From Pleurostoma richardsiae (taxonomy: Eukaryota; Ascomycota; Sordariomycetes; Calosphaeriales; Pleurostomataceae): 64,000 bases of DNA. Below, in pieces: positions 49,133-62,665 of this stretch (the stretch's first letter is position 1; each line of letters begins with the position of its first letter). Under the pieces are notes generated by a model that had not been told where the DNA came from, ran no database searches, and saw only the letters and a program-made list of their open reading frames with translations. The translations under genes were made by a program, and so were the position numbers. The stretch covers positions 744,001 through 808,000 of the forward strand of contig JANBVO010000006.1 of NCBI GenBank assembly GCA_030052745.1. Reading direction: 5' to 3'.

Positions 49133-50371
49133 CGGAGAACAGGTGCCGAGACTGAAGCGGTGAGGACCACGGTCTGGACTCGGCGCCGCATCTTGCCTCG
49201 CTCGCCTCGCTCGCCTCGCGCCTTTGCGTTGCTACAGAACCCACCATTATTGCGGCCCATCTCGTTTGATGTTTTGCGGGAGGCTGCCAGAGCAGATCCT
49301 CACCGATCACCCACCTCGGCTCACGAGCTGCGAGATCTGGCGGAAGAGGCCATCGGGCGGTCGAGAGCTTGACTAGCCGCGGCCTTTCTAGCCCAGATAT
49401 CTCTTCCGCAGGGAAAGACTTGTATGATTGCACAGGGTCATGGGTTATGGATTCCGAATGGCTCTCTGGGTTTAGGATCATCCAACGGCTTCTCTGGCTG
49501 TAGATTCAGCCACTGATGTACAGATAGGCGTTATGGCCCTTCGGCCCCCTGTTCCAGAGCATAGATACCAACAATGTTACTTTATCGAAGCATTCTTTCG
49601 TCTGGTGCCTCATATCATCTGTCGTGATTTCTGGTAACCTACTGCCTCCGCCGAGGGGCAGGAAGCTATGAATGGACCGCAAGACGCTCATTCTACCGAC
49701 GCCGATGAGCAAGGGCGGGGGTTTTTTTTTCTACGCACTGCATCATGAACAATGACCAGAAAGGCTGTAAACTGGAGATGGGATGGTTGACTAGGTCCCT
49801 ACATGCCAGTAGCGACGGCGTTCATCTATAACGAGACAAAAGTAATAGCAATAATATTCGAAAACTCCCTTTCCCTTTCCCTTCCTCGTCACATCCATAC
49901 ACGTCATGTCCCCGTCCTCCACACCACGCTCATGTACTCCTCACACATCAGGGGAAGATTTCGAAGCAGAAGACAATCGTGATAGAACAAGCATTGCAGT
50001 GAAAATACCCTGACTGTATATATGAGATCCTCTGGCCTACCTAGCATTTATTTTTTTTCCCTTTCCGTTCTACACCGCTGCGCGCCGAAGCAAGTCTGTG
50101 TCATGCATTTGTCCATGCATCTCGGATTTCCGACGCCAGAAACCAATCCGAAATGCTTCTTCTCAATCCCCCGCGATGTAAGAAGACGACCAAAGTTTGA
50201 GAGGACATCGGCGTTATTAATACTGGGTTCCAAAAGACAACCGTAATGCATAAACATGAGACAGGATAACTGTAGTCGTATACGGGACAAAGTAAGAAAA
50301 TAGAGTGGAAAGAGGACCACCAAAGCCTTTCCCGGGCGCCTCGCTGGAAAACACGAACGGACAAGATGAGA
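49133..50371. other. Convergent 3' space between pex20 and srbA
   Basis: About 1.2 kb between two gene ends. A short tandem CTCGCCTCG-type repeat lies at 49195-49220, just after pex20, and a run of T at 49724-49732. No gene is supported. Confidence 0.45.
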
Positions 50372-53300
50372 TCAACAGGCGCCCTCGACGCTGTCGCAAT
50401 CGCTCATGCTGCCGTACCCGGGGTCCTCCTCCATGCCCACAACGCTCTTCGTGATAGTAATGCAACAGTCTACCATCTTGTGGCGGATTTCCTGGTCCAA
50501 GCCAGGCTTATCGCCCTCCGCACTACCGATCCATATCCGCAGGATCGCGGCCAGCCTCTCGAGCGAGCCGGTGCATGCCTCTGCAGCGACGGGGTGTTGA
50601 TGAAGGCGTTGCATGAGCTGGAATGCGCCAGTGCAGCCCAAGAGCGACATGCCGTCAGCGGGACCGGGAAGAATACCGTCGATGACCGAGATGGCACTGC
50701 GGGGTGGGACCTCGAAGCGCTGAAGGTGAGCAATTGCCATTGCACACCGCAGAGCCATCTGAACGTCTGGATCAGGGAGAATAGAAGACATGGGCGACTC
50801 GATGAGGGGCGGCACGCCCTTGCTGTATTGTGGGTGCTTGTCTGGGTTGAGCGTCGGTCCCATGGCCTGCAGGGCAACCGCGATATTGGCGCCGCGCTTC
50901 TCCTCGACAAGGACGGCCCTCGCAACGATCGCACGAACCTGAGCGTTCGAGCCGATAGGAGCCGCTTTGATGGCAAGATTGACCTCATCATCGATGAGGG
51001 CGGCGGTCTCGATGGTCGGCTCTTCCGACAAGGAGGTGGTCAGCACGCGCTGAAGCGTCAGGCACGACCACCAGGCAGCGACAGCATCCATCGGTGACCT
51101 GACCGCCGGATCCTCCACAACAGCGTTCATGCCATCTACATCAACAACAACATCGTATGTTGTCGACCGGTTCCATGCCAAGTTATTGGCACGCTGCACA
51201 ATGTCTTCGTTCAGGACCTCGTCGCAATCCTGCTCCAGGAGAATAGCCAGGTGCTCAGGGAGTTCTTCATCGGATGACGCCTCACTGCGGCGTAGCTGAT
51301 TCATCATCCGATACAGCTGCCGTGCCTCGTTCCACTTCGACCGGGCAAGCTTCGCAGCAAAGGTGTTGTGGACGCCGTGCTTTCCAAGCTGCCAGAGCAA
51401 CACACGAATGTGGAGTGCTTTCAGCATCAACCGCAGCGGAGTCTCCGGCAGTGTTCCGGAGGCAAGCAGTGTCAGGGTGAGTCGGCTCTTGTTGATCTCG
51501 ACATCGCCACCAGCAAGCTGGGCATCCAGAGCGATAGACCAAGCTTGAACCCGCGCTGTTTCCTGCTCTTCCGTAAGGCCAGTCAGCATCTGATACCCAT
51601 GGACGCCAATCGTGTTCCTCAGACTAAGCTTCATCGTCTTCAGGATAAGCGCAGCAGCCTCGAGGATGAAATTATGCTGTGGTACCCAGACGGTCTGAAT
51701 AGCCGTCAGCCAAGCCTGCCGCCTCACGTGAATTGGCGAAGCTAGCGACGGCACGGCCTGGAGCGAAGCATTGGTCTGCGACGGCTTCTGCGACTTAGGC
51801 GGCTTCGGCGCAAACAGCGACGGCACAAATGCCCACAGCAAGGCGCCGAAAAGCAGAAGCAGCTTGAGCGTGTGGAGAACTTGTCCCGTGGCAAACTGGT
51901 AGCCCGCGACGGAGAAGTGTGACCCGGAGACGAGAGGTCCCAGGACCTGGAGAGGCAGAGCGAACAAGCCACGACCCTCAGGCTTTTCGTTGCTCTGCTC
52001 GTTCTCGCGCGCAGCCTCTAGGATCATGAGACCCGCCAGCGAGCCTACCATCAGCTTGCCGAAATACGGCCCCGTATTCTGCCAACGATTTGCTTGCATC
52101 TGTTGCTGCTGCTGAATCTGCTGCTGCCGTAGCAGAGCCGGGTTCTGCTGGAAGTTCTGCGCGGGAATGGGATATGGTCGTCCAGCAGCCATTTGTGCAT
52201 CTATTATCCGCTTCATGTCGTCGGGCACCTGGATCATGCCCTGTGGATCTGGTCCCCGTGGCGTACCCATCGGTGTATTCATATATGATGAGTCTTGAGG
52301 ATACTGCATCGGGGTAGGAGGTTGCTGCATTGGGCTCATGGTGCCATTCATAGCGCCGGCCATGAACAACTTCTCGAAGGCGGCGATCCTCTGTTGCATG
52401 GCGCCATTCTCATCCATCAGACGATTATTCCGCTTCTCCAAGTGCCGGATATATTCTGTCGCCTTGCTCAAAACCTGCGATAGCAATTAGAAACGGCCGC
52501 ACCACAAATCTAGTGATTCCGAGATGAAACATACCGTCGCTTTATTCAGCTTGTGAGCTGGCGTCAAGCCGTGCAATTCCTCCCTGTCTTCAGTGGTATC
52601 TTCTCCCCTAGCGCTCTTGGACATGATCCTGAGACTCGGGACGCTGTCGCGCAGCGCGGCGATCTTGTCGTTCAGGTTCGTCCGATACCTCTTCTCAATC
52701 ATGTTGTGCGCTGTCTTCTTGACGGGCTGGTTCTCGCCGTCCTCGTCCTCGTCGTCATCATCGTCATCATCAGCAGACGACTTCCGCTTCCGGCTGCTAG
52801 CCTTGGACATATCTGCGGCATCCGGAGACCTAGGACTGCCGAACTTGTTGATGTCGCCATTGCTAGAGTCGGGACTGGCCTCGCTCTTCGGCGAGTGGTA
52901 CTGGAGATGGGCGGGCATGGCGATGCTCTTGAGCTTCTCCTGCTGGGCGGGAGTCAAGGTGCTGAGGATCTCGGGAGGTAGGTTCGGTCGTACAGTGTGC
53001 TCGCCGTTGACGGGGTTCCCGGGTGGCGGGTTGCTCATCTGACCCGCATAGACAGGCACTTGGTTGAGATCGATGGGACTCTGCGAGGGGCGGAGTTGCT
53101 CGACGGGTTGCTGGAAGAATGGGCGGAACTGATAAGCTTGAGGAGGAACAGGCCCTGTCTGGATAGGCCACTGGGGGAAGCCGTTTAGGTTCTCGAGGGG
53201 ATTCCCGCTCTCAAAAGCATCATACGGGGGGGTGTCCTGAGGGAGAGGCCAATCGGGGGTAGGAGAGAAAAACGACTGGGAACCGTCTAATAAGACCGGA

Positions 53301-53488
53301 GAGGAGGAGGTCTCGTTATTGCCCGGAGCGGAAGCAGTAGTGACCGGGGCGCGACCTGAGGCAGAAGCAGAGTCGATGGTGGGATTCACGGAGCTGGAGT
53401 TGTCGTATCCGTCAACCAGGCTGGACGGCAGGCCGTTGGGGTCATCAAGACCAGCAAACAAGGCCGAATCGGAGCCCTGGTCGGCCAT
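50372..53488 (-). CDS. srbA: Sterol regulatory element-binding protein (SrbA/Sre1/SAH-2 family)
   Basis: Membrane-bound transcription factor controlling sterol synthesis and hypoxia response in fungi. Two exons: 53488-52535 and 52474-50372, giving 1018 residues. The N-terminal activation part is Ser/Pro/Gln-rich, followed by an acidic Asp/Glu run. The bHLH begins at [20 protein letters not shown]; the Tyr in EKRYR is the hallmark of SREBP-type bHLH proteins. The leucine zipper [19 protein letters not shown] starts exon 2. Two hydrophobic segments follow, around [16 protein letters not shown] and [19 protein letters not shown]. The long C-terminal part matches the fungal Sre1 C-terminal domain (DUF2014 type). 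Length is typical. Confidence 0.93.
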
Positions 53489-56182
53489 TATGGGCGGCAG
53501 CTCTCAAGGATGCAGAAAATGGGCTGACATCAACGACGCAGAACTGGGACGGTTCCAGACCGGGGGGAGGGTGCGTGCAGCGCGCGGCGGGAGCGAGCGA
53601 AGGGAGGGGGTGCTGGGTGGGGAGGCAGGAAATGCGTGAGCGCGGCCGGGTCTCGTGAGATCTGTGGCCTGGGCCTGGCCTGACTGCAGCGAGCAGAGTT
53701 TTGCTGGATGTTCTCAATTGGCAGCCGGGGGCATCGTATGAGGTCCAGTTGACGAGCGGTTTTGCGGCGGAGGAGGAAAGGTTGCCAGACTGGAGGGGGC
53801 CTATCATACGATTCTGCCTCAGAATCGTCTTGTCTGCTGCGGAACCCCCCGGCCCACTCCACCCGCTAGGCCCCTTTTGGAGGGCACGTGCCGCCTGGCC
53901 CTCGACTCGCGCCGCTACGGGACTCGGGACGATGACGCGCTGCTGCAGGAGCAGCGAGATGCGACGCTCCCGATCGATGCGATCAGAGCCACTTCTTGCA
54001 CGGTCCTGCTGGGAATGCCTTCATTCTGCGTCCCTTTTTGTCCAGCCTGTCCTATGAACTGTCTGTCCTCCGTCTGCGTCCTCCCTTTAGCCGTCTAGCG
54101 TCGGCTATCAACACAGCTCTCGAGGCTAACCTGGAGGAGGAGGCCGCGACTACTTCAAAAGATATCGAGTGACAATCTGCAGTATAACCGAACAAGCGAT
54201 CACTTGGGCATCGCTCCATCGACGGCTGCGAATCGTCCGAGGCCGCTGCCTTGTCGAATTAACCTCTCGTCTGACCGCTTCAGATAGCCCGATCCGCGAT
54301 ATACAACAGGCGATCGTGTACCACCGAGGCCGCAGTCAAGCACAGCCAAGAGGCTGTCACCAAGAAGGCCCAGTGGCTGTTTGGCGAAGGGCCCATCCTG
54401 GCGAGCTCCTCTCTCGTCCACCCCAAAAATCGCCATGGGGGGGCTTCTTTTCCCTTCGGTGTTGACGCCCGATGATACTATACTTTGGGGGTGATCTCAT
54501 GACAACCACGCCGGGCCCGGTTGCAGCGCTGGCGTCCGTCTTCTGCAAGGGCAGGCAGCCTCATGAGCAGAGATTGGGGAGGCAAGATCCACTTGAAACT
54601 TCATGCATATTATGGTAAGCGGAGGCGAGTCTCAAGAGCTCAAGGCCGCCGCAATAGATACTTTCTAGCGGCGTCCTTGGAGAACTCGGCCGCAGGAACT
54701 TCCTTCTACAGCCTGCTCGGCTCAAAAGGTGAGCGAGATACCTTTGCGGGAGTCGTACCAGAGGCATCCCACTCCGGCGAAAGGGCGGCCTGACTCTCAA
54801 GCTTACGGGCTAGAGACTGCTGTGTAGCCTGACTCGTCCTCCGTGATCTCTCTACTGTCATCCCATTACAGCGGATACGCTCTTTAAGAAATCCCAGACA
54901 ACTCACTCGGCTCCGAGATGGCTAGCTCCATCGATTTACAGCCTAGGGGCTTGGCTGTGATTCTGTGGAACAGAGTTATCATGCTTCGATGTTTTCGTGC
55001 TCTGAGGCCACGTCTCCTGACAAGTGTTACGTGGGTGCCTTAGCTACGGGGCTGAGCCGTCAGTGTTATCCTATCTTCAGCCTCACGCCGGTAGAAATGA
55101 TAAGAGGATAAGTCGACGACACACCGCTGTCCGGTATGATGAGGCCGTGATCATGCGCGTCCCACAACCGAGCCATGTCGAGAAGTTCCTGGTGAAGCAC
55201 ACTAGTGATGTGTCTTGCTCGTGGGAGTCCCGCAGTGGCACATGGCTGCGGCTGAATAGCGCTCTGTTCTAGACGCTGGGGGCACGAAGTTTCACGGAGC
55301 TGGATCATTCTCAAGCTGGCGTTCCTCTGGCCTGAGAACGTCAGCAAGGCTCATGTGCGACGTGTTCCAAGTTCGGGGAGCTGAACTGTCCCTCCGGGAT
55401 GGCGTAAATCGAACACCACTCCTTCCACAATGGAGGGAGCGAGCAAAGGGGTAGCCAGACAAAAATGCAGAAAACGCAGAAAACATACAACACCAGGGAT
55501 TCGCTGGTCGTCACCGACCCAACTACTAGTCTGGCCCTCAAGCAGCTTATCTCTGGGAGAGCGGACGGGATCCCGAGTTCTCTGCTGGGTATGGTCGTAT
55601 GTGCTTGTTCTGTCTCCTGTCCTGACATGTATACCTGCCTACCTCATCTTTTGAAAGGCAGGTCGGCCCCCTGTCACCTTTCAGCACCGTCTGCTGGAAC
55701 AAATATAGATCGTGACAAGGCCGAGCATGGGAGTAGATGCTGTCTATATTCGATGTCGACGGCGGCCGTCTACCTGCTACGAACATGTAATAATGCACTG
55801 CGAACATCAACTGACACTGTCCTTCATGTATAACAGTACATCTCATACAACCGTTAAAGGCAATATACGTCTCGGAACAGATTTGCAAAGCTGACTTAAA
55901 TCGATATGTATATCTGAGAAGAATTCTGGAATAAACTTGGTATATCCATATGGACAAGGAGAAGTGCCCGTGGCTGGGCTAAAAGTCTGATCCCCTCAGC
56001 CTGCTTAGGAAAAGGTATCACCTCCCGGCCTCGTCATCATTCATGACCACGTCGGGTCTGCTTCGCTCACGGTGCGAATCTCTCCATTTCTGTCCCTCGA
56101 CGAATTAACAAACAGACAATCCCTAGAGAACAAGTCTAATAAATCTCGCCCTACTAGCCCAAGTAGAGCATCTATTCAGAGT
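53489..56182. other. srbA upstream region and 3' flank of the next gene
   Basis: About 2.7 kb with no supported gene, the longest empty stretch outside the island. Short frames on both strands show no family or splice structure. Part of it is expected to be the srbA promoter and leader; I could not identify a confident sterol regulatory element. Confidence 0.4.
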
Positions 56183-57691
56183 CTACCAAATCTCCTCCGA
56201 GCTCTTGACCATCTCCAGTGTCGGCGTCTTCGGCTCGAACTTCTTCATCCTCTTGCGGTCGGCCTTGGTCACCAGGCTGGGCGTCATAGGAATGACGGGC
56301 GTGTACGGCTGGTAAGGCGAGTACGGAACCGGCGCACCGGTCCAGGGCGTCCTTGCGGTATTGGGCCCCGGAGACAGCGGTCCTGTGCGCTCGAAGACCG
56401 TCTGCTTTGTGTGTGCGGCACTGGACGTCGGAGACGCCAGGGATGGCTCATAGGCCCGTAGCGGTAGGGAGCCGTCCGCACGGATAGCCGATGGCGCGTT
56501 GGCGCGCGAGAAGGTCGCACCCGGCTTAGGAGACGACGGCAGCGATGCCAGGGAAGGGAACCGGGTGACGCCAGGCTTGGGAGAAGAGGGCAGCCCGACG
56601 AGAGGTGTCTGTGACGTGTCTGACACAGCTGAGACGGGATCAACCTCGGAGGTCGCCGACGACACGTTGCGGGCATGGCCTTGCGGCAGACAATTTTGCG
56701 CGCCGATACGCTCATCAATGCTCTGCGTGCTCTGCGGAGAGATGTCCGGGGTGATGGGCGATACTGGGCCAGTACGCCTCTGGGAGTAGGGGTGCTGGTC
56801 CGTGGGAATTGGCGGCGGCCTAGGCGGGGCATAGTGCCGCGGAGGGATGGGGTTCATCTCCTCGCCGTCCTGGCGGGGGAAGGTCCCCGACATGGGCGTC
56901 ATGATCGGAGACGATATGCTGACGCCCTGAAGCTTCTTCTGTCTGGGCGACTTAAGCGCCGAGAGAATGGACGAGACCCTTGACTCCTTCTTCTCCGACC
57001 CGAGATTGAGGTTCGCCGGCTTGTTCCTCTCCTTCTTTGTCAGGGTCGAAGAAGACTTGTTCTGCGTAGGAACTCCCATGATCGGGGGCTTGAAGTCCAC
57101 GCCGGCCTCCTTAGCCGCCTCCTGCTCCATCACATACTTGTACATCTCCTCGAGCTGTGACTGCGCCATCTTTCTATCGCGTGCGACAATTGTCTGGTCG
57201 ACGTTGCAATCTATACCTGGAGCGCCGAGTGACGAAATGGGCGAAGGATAGATGTAGGGATTTTGATCCCTATTGAAGCTCGGGCTGGTCGGGGAGGGGT
57301 AAGAGAAGTTGGGAACTCCGCTCTTGGGGATCTGAAGAGGATACGGAATGTGTTGACCGGGCAGTTGTCCAGACGGTTGGCCTGGCTGATAAGGTATATA
57401 CGCTGAGAACCGTTCCCGTATAAAGTCCGCGCCTCCGAGTCCGGCTTCTTCTTCTTCGAGGGCGTTGAGTCGTTCCCGACGCTTCTTCGCAAGTATCAAG
57501 AGGACAATGGCGACCAGCACCAGCGAAAGAGCGTAGGAGCCGACAATGCCGCCGATTTGGGCTGGGAGGTACTCTGTATCAGTGAGGCCTCTCTTCAACT
57601 GGCCACTTGACGGTGCTGCGGCAACTGGAACAAGAATCGAAGCGAGAGAGAACGAGAGAGAGGGGGCGAGATTGGACGAAGCAAGTCGCAT
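56183..57691 (-). CDS. Conserved-looking single-pass membrane protein of unknown function
   Basis: A single uninterrupted 502-residue frame. The N-terminus (SLSFSLASILVPVAAAPSS) looks like a signal peptide. One transmembrane segment, GSYALSLVLVAIVLLILA at about residues 51-68, is followed at once by KKRRERL, predicting a cytosolic C-terminal side. That side is long, Pro/Ser-rich and probably disordered, with a short ordered patch around MAQSQLEEMYKYVMEQEAA. A near-repeat, GLPSSPKPGVTRF / LPSSPKPGATF, occurs about 20 residues apart. The architecture resembles fungal plasma-membrane adaptor or sensor-like proteins; I do not assign a function. Confidence 0.75.
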   Translation of the reverse strand: MRLASSNLAPSLSFSLASILVPVAAAPSSGQLKRGLTDTEYLPAQIGGIVGSYALSLVLVAIVLLILAKKRRERLNALEEEEAGLGGADFIRERFSAYIPYQPGQPSGQLPGQHIPYPLQIPKSGVPNFSYPSPTSPSFNRDQNPYIYPSPISSLGAPGIDCNVDQTIVARDRKMAQSQLEEMYKYVMEQEAAKEAGVDFKPPIMGVPTQNKSSSTLTKKERNKPANLNLGSEKKESRVSSILSALKSPRQKKLQGVSISSPIMTPMSGTFPRQDGEEMNPIPPRHYAPPRPPPIPTDQHPYSQRRTGPVSPITPDISPQSTQSIDERIGAQNCLPQGHARNVSSATSEVDPVSAVSDTSQTPLVGLPSSPKPGVTRFPSLASLPSSPKPGATFSRANAPSAIRADGSLPLRAYEPSLASPTSSAAHTKQTVFERTGPLSPGPNTARTPWTGAPVPYSPYQPYTPVIPMTPSLVTKADRKRMKKFEPKTPTLEMVKSSEEIW

Positions 57692-59185
57692 GGTGGTGAG
57701 GTCGGGCCGGATCGCGTTTAAGTAGAGTAAGGCCTCCTCGCTCTCTCACAAGTCGAAACGCATTGTGACAGAGAATCAACATGGAGTGTGCAGGAAAGAT
57801 CAGCCGGCAAGGAGGTACGACTGGGTATATAGCGGCTGGTGATACTGCGATGGTGCTCAAGAGAGGGCCCGTCCTGTGTCGAGTGGGGCGGCAACACCAA
57901 TGCCGCCTTGCGGGCATTGGCGGAGGTGTGAAATGGACGCTCACTTGTCGAGTCCATTTCAGGCACATGTGGCACCTGCATGAAGGTGCACAAGAATAGC
58001 GCTCAAGGAGGATGACCGCTCATCATGGCTTCCGAGCAGTAGCGTGCAGTGAGGACCGGCGGGCAGAACCTCACCGCGATATGTGGTTGGACGAATGGGG
58101 AAGATGGGAGGGAGCTCTAAGCGCCGAGCTGGGATCTCCCGGGAGTGATTGGATGGGGGACATCTTCCCCGCCATCCATTTGGCCAGCCCGCTTGCACGG
58201 CTAGTCGCCGGTACCCCTGCTCTTAATGAGTCCCCTTGAAAGAGAAACTCGGTGGCATGGCCCCTCAGCCGTCGCCTTCCTAGGACCACTTCCGCATCAC
58301 TGTTGTTCTTCGACGACATACAGTAGTTGCAGCCCTCCTAGACTGCAGAATGGGCCCCCATCACCATGCATTGGCGCAGCACATATCCCCAATAGACAGC
58401 ACGGTGCCGGTGTGTTGGAACTGGCGAGGTTCTGGCAGACTGCAGGAGGATTGTGCCGTTGCGAGAAGCACCTGCAGGTGCGTGATAACGGGCCTGGTTG
58501 GTGATCATTGGTGATCCCAGCTGATCTCAGTGCCGGCGCACAGACCGAAAGTGATTGCAAAAGAAGGGAAATCACCATTGGTGCAGATCTCTGCAATTCT
58601 TGCGCGTTCAGTGCGATTGAGATGCTTATTCTCACCCATCGTCGTTTGCACTATTGACATCTCGTCTCCGGCACAACAGACGTCGTAACTTACTTGGTAG
58701 CGCCCGGGTGACTGTGATGTGACGATCCTCGCGATGTGTCTCTCGAACCACTAAAACCAAGAGATCAAGAATGCCACATTCCGCTTCGTGAAGGACGACC
58801 GGATCCTCGCCCCCGACCGGGATGAAACGAAACTTGGCCGCCGCCAATGGTGGTTGTTCTCCTTCGCTCGTCGTTATGAGGAGACAGATCCAGAAAGAGA
58901 ATGGCACGTGGAGAGTCACCTGACAGCGCGCGGCCATCTCGCGTAACGCTACATACCTTCTTAGGTACCTAGGTACCGAGGTAGGTATGTTGATGAGCAG
59001 TCGGACATGGTAACGAGAACTCGAACGTCCAGGGTCACGAAACTATTCTGCTTCGAAGCCGCCAGTTGAAGGATAACAGCAACGTTGACCCCCGCGTCGT
59101 TTTGCTCCATGCTTCCAAAGCGCATGTGACCAGCACCAGGCTTGTCGGAACGGGCCATTGGCGCGTCCATCCACGTCGACGCATC
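57692..59185. other. Divergent upstream region of the membrane protein and srs2
   Basis: About 1.5 kb. A minus-strand frame with an ATG at 58937 (101 codons) resembles no family. At 58953-58990 there is a dense TACC/GGTA block, ACCTAGGTACC-like, about 200 bp upstream of the srs2 start. Confidence 0.4.
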
Positions 59186-62100
59186 ATGTCGAGCGGGACA
59201 CGCGAGCATTCAGTCCTCGACACACTGAACGCGGCACAATGCAAGGCTGTAGGCTCCAAAGCCTCGACTGTCGCGATCCTGGCTGGGCCTGGGAGCGGCA
59301 AGACTCACACGCTGACCTCACGAGTGGTTTGGCTTGTTGACGTGATGGGCTACCGGCCCGAAGATGTCATCGTTGCAACGTTTACTGTTAAAGCGGCACG
59401 GGAGATGAAAGAGCGCATAGGGAGGGCTCTTGGTAACGGCCGCGAAAGGAAGATCGTTCTGGGAACTTTTCACAGCATTGCCCGCCGCTACCTCGCAGCA
59501 TATGGCCAGCGCGTTGGCTTGAACCAAAAGTTCGGCATCGCCGACGATTCGGACTCGCGGGCCATCATCTCACGCATCTGCAAACGCCTGCAGCTAGGAA
59601 CTGATCCTGTTATGGCTCGGGCGTGGATTAGCAAAAAGAAAGCTAGGGGAACCGAGGACATCGCACTGTCGAAGCGCCAAGACCTGAATAAGGTCCCAGG
59701 CCTACGTGATCTGGAAGTCTGTTATCAGGAGTACCAGAGCCATCTTGAGCGCTCCAATCTTCTAGACTACGACGACTTACTGGTTCGCTGTGTCGAGCTG
59801 CTTCGAAAACACCCGTCATGCGTCTCCAATATTCAGGCAGTCTTGATTGACGAGTATCAAGACACGAATGGTGTGCAGTACGAGCTCATGAAGCTATTTG
59901 CCCAAAGACACAACAATATAACCATCGTGGGTGATCCAGACCAGAGTATCTATGGGTGGCGCTCGGCAGAGATTAGAAATCTCTTTCGGTTGCTCAAAGA
60001 CTTCCCCGGGACGGAGGAGATCGCCCTAGAGGAGAATTATCGGTCATTCCAGTCCATTCTCGACGTATCACTCCGAGTTATTCAGCAGGATAGGAAGAGA
60101 TATCAAAAGGTACTCTTGCCGATCCACAACAGAGGAACTCGACCAGTCTTGAGGAGACTGAAGTCGTCGTCCGCAGAGGGTGAGTGGATTGTATCGGAAA
60201 TTAGGAGGGTCCTGATGATGTCGGGCGGCATGTTGGGCTACGATGATGTCGCAGTACTTTTGAGGTCTGCATCACTGTCTCGGCATGTCGAAGCTGGCCT
60301 TGGAAAAGCTGGCATCGCATACCGGATGGTCGGTACGTAAAAGATACTGAAAGAGCCCCGATGCTATCCATGAACTGACTGTCAATAGGTGGCTTCAAAT
60401 TCTACGAAAGGCTTGAAATCAAGATCATGCTAGATTATTTGAGAGCCATACACCAGCCAGACAACAATGATGTGGTAGCGAGAATTATGAACGTCCCCAA
60501 GAGAGGTGTTGGCGAAGCGACAGTCAAGAATCTCGTCGAGGAAGCAGAAAAGTCCTCCCTCAGTCTTTGGACTCTGCTAGTCAAGCACTGTCGGGGAGAC
60601 AGGACGGCCAAAACGAACATCAAGAAGCAGGCCGAGCAAAAGATTAGCGGCGAATTTATCCGACTGATAACATCGATCCGGAGACGGATTGAGGAACCAT
60701 CCAACGGAACACCCCTAGGACTCGTGGAAACTATTGAGCAACTACTAACGCAGCTAAAATTCCAGAAATTCCTGGAAGAGACATACTCTGAGGATCACGA
60801 ACAGAGATGGGCCAACATTCAGGAGTTCATCAGTCTTGCCAACGACTTCACAAAAGAGCTGGGCCAAGATCAGGAGGAGACACTGCCAGAGATCGCAGGG
60901 GTGGCGCAAGCAAAGGAGACAGACGTGCTAGCTCGGTTTCTGGCGAACGTGTCGCTCGCATCCGATGTCCAGACGAACGACCAAGACCAGGAACCTAAGC
61001 CGTTGGTGACCATATCAACCATCCATGCGGCCAAAGGGCTCGAGTGGCCCATCGTCTTTGTTGCGGGGGCATACAACGGCTCGATACCCCATATGCGCGC
61101 TGAAGATGGAGATGAAGAGCGACGACTTCTGTACGTGGCGATGACCCGAGCAAAAGCTTTGCTATACCTTAGCTTTCCATTGTACGGGTCCCAAGGCAGC
61201 GGAGAGAAGCTGGAGCTTTGCCCATTTCTGAGCCCGATCTCAGACGCCTTTCTCAAGAAAGGGCCTTCTCTAGAGAGGCATCGGTTACTTGAGATCGGCA
61301 AGGTTCTGTCAAGGGACGTCCCGACAGAGGAGACGATATATAAAAGTCTCCCGCCGATGGTCAGCCCCGAGGATGATCTCTTTCCCGAGGACCCTGAGCA
61401 GTCTCACCGAAGAGGCCCAACGGGTGTGGATGCTTTCGGTCATGACGTCGAGAGCGGGCCACGGTCGAAGCGGCGCAAGATTTCTGGGCCAATGGGAAGT
61501 GAAGTGAACGGTGAGTTGGGGTGGGAAAAAGAGTACTCTACGACAATGGAGCAATCGTCCAAGTTCACTGTGGGTTCCTTACCTGGGTTCGTGTCCGCTG
61601 GTGCCCATCAGGTTGCTGTAGCCGCACAGGCTGCTCGTGAAGCGCTCCAAGAGAAGCCGCCGGCTGGCAAGAAATCGACGGCGAGGCGACCACCGGATCA
61701 ACGGAGCCTCTTAGGCTTCGTCAAGAGAGACTCTAGCCGTCAGCCAGACCTTTCTGTCGCCGACATATGCGGTCCTGTACTGCCAAACAAGTCTCTAGGC
61801 GGATTCACTGGCGGTGGATGCGTAAGAAGCTCGACAAGGAAAACGCTTCCCACACCGTTCCTCTCGTCACACAAACCGGTTCCTCTCATCGATCCTGCAC
61901 TGAGTACCCACAGACTTGGCAATGGTACATTAGGCTCTAGGCCCAGCCTTCCAAGCAGGGATCAAGAGACTCCGCGTGGCAGTTACGCACAATTCTCAAG
62001 CTCTCCGACGAGGCCTCAGACGAGAAATGGACAGGTATCAGAGCAGGGCGGAGACAGTGAGGACGTTGAACGGACACGGTCTGCTACGTGCCTTCACGCT

Positions 62101-62226
62101 ACAACCGTGGCAGTACCGAACAGCCTGGGCGGCTTCAAGCGGCCGGCCGGCTTAACGAGGGACGGCATCGCGCCGCTTGATAGGCTTCGTAAGCCTTTCA
62201 AGCCGTTGACGATCAACCGACAGTAG
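59186..62226 (+). CDS. srs2: UvrD/Rep-type 3'-5' DNA helicase Srs2
   Basis: Superfamily-1A helicase that removes Rad51 filaments and helps replication-fork repair. Two exons: 59186-60332 and 60389-62226, giving 994 residues. Motif I is AGPGSGKT (33-40), motif Ia ATFTVKAAREMKERIG, motif II DEYQDTN, motif III GDPDQSIYGWRSAE, motif IV EENYRSFQ, motif V STIHAAKGLEWPIVFVAG and motif VI RRLLYVAMTRAK. The C-terminal third is low complexity with repeated SLGGF-type peptides (SLGGFTGGG, SLGGFKRPAG), where Srs2 carries its PCNA/SUMO/Rad51 contacts. The start is the first in-frame ATG (MSSGTREHSVLDTLNAAQ), directly before the Q-motif-like region. The frame is open further upstream without an ATG. Confidence 0.92.
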
Positions 62227-62665
62227 CTAGACATATCTGAGTCATCGAACAGTTACGAATACGGAGCATGGGTTTCTGCAGACTAGAACATATACAGACG
62301 TGCCAATCTGTGTCATCGAGAGTTAGCGCAGCATGGGTCTATGCCAACCCTTTCTAATTGGGAAGTTAACAATTCGACTTGAACCATGTGCGTGTGAGGC
62401 TCCTGCGGGTCATGCCGGAGCTGCAGTCTGCCAACCCGGACTCCTTCGATTATCAACGCTAACAAGCAACATAACGACAATCATAACGAGAAAGACCATC
62501 TTTACGAGACATGCCGGAACTGTATATGTACGACTTCGATGCCGGAATGCACCTGTCGCCCTCATGTTTGAATTGGTCAAACATCGTTCAGCTCTGTCAC
62601 CCATTCAACATACTGGCTTATTCTAGCTCCGCACACTACAATACCGCTCAGGGAACACCGTCACT
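62227..62665. other. srs2 3' flank and upstream of the small membrane protein gene
   Basis: 439 bases with no supported gene. Expected to hold the srs2 3' UTR and a short promoter. Confidence 0.45.

Noticed and set aside
58635-58937. 101-codon minus-strand frame divergent from srs2
   Set aside because: Has an ATG but no recognisable domain. More likely promoter sequence.
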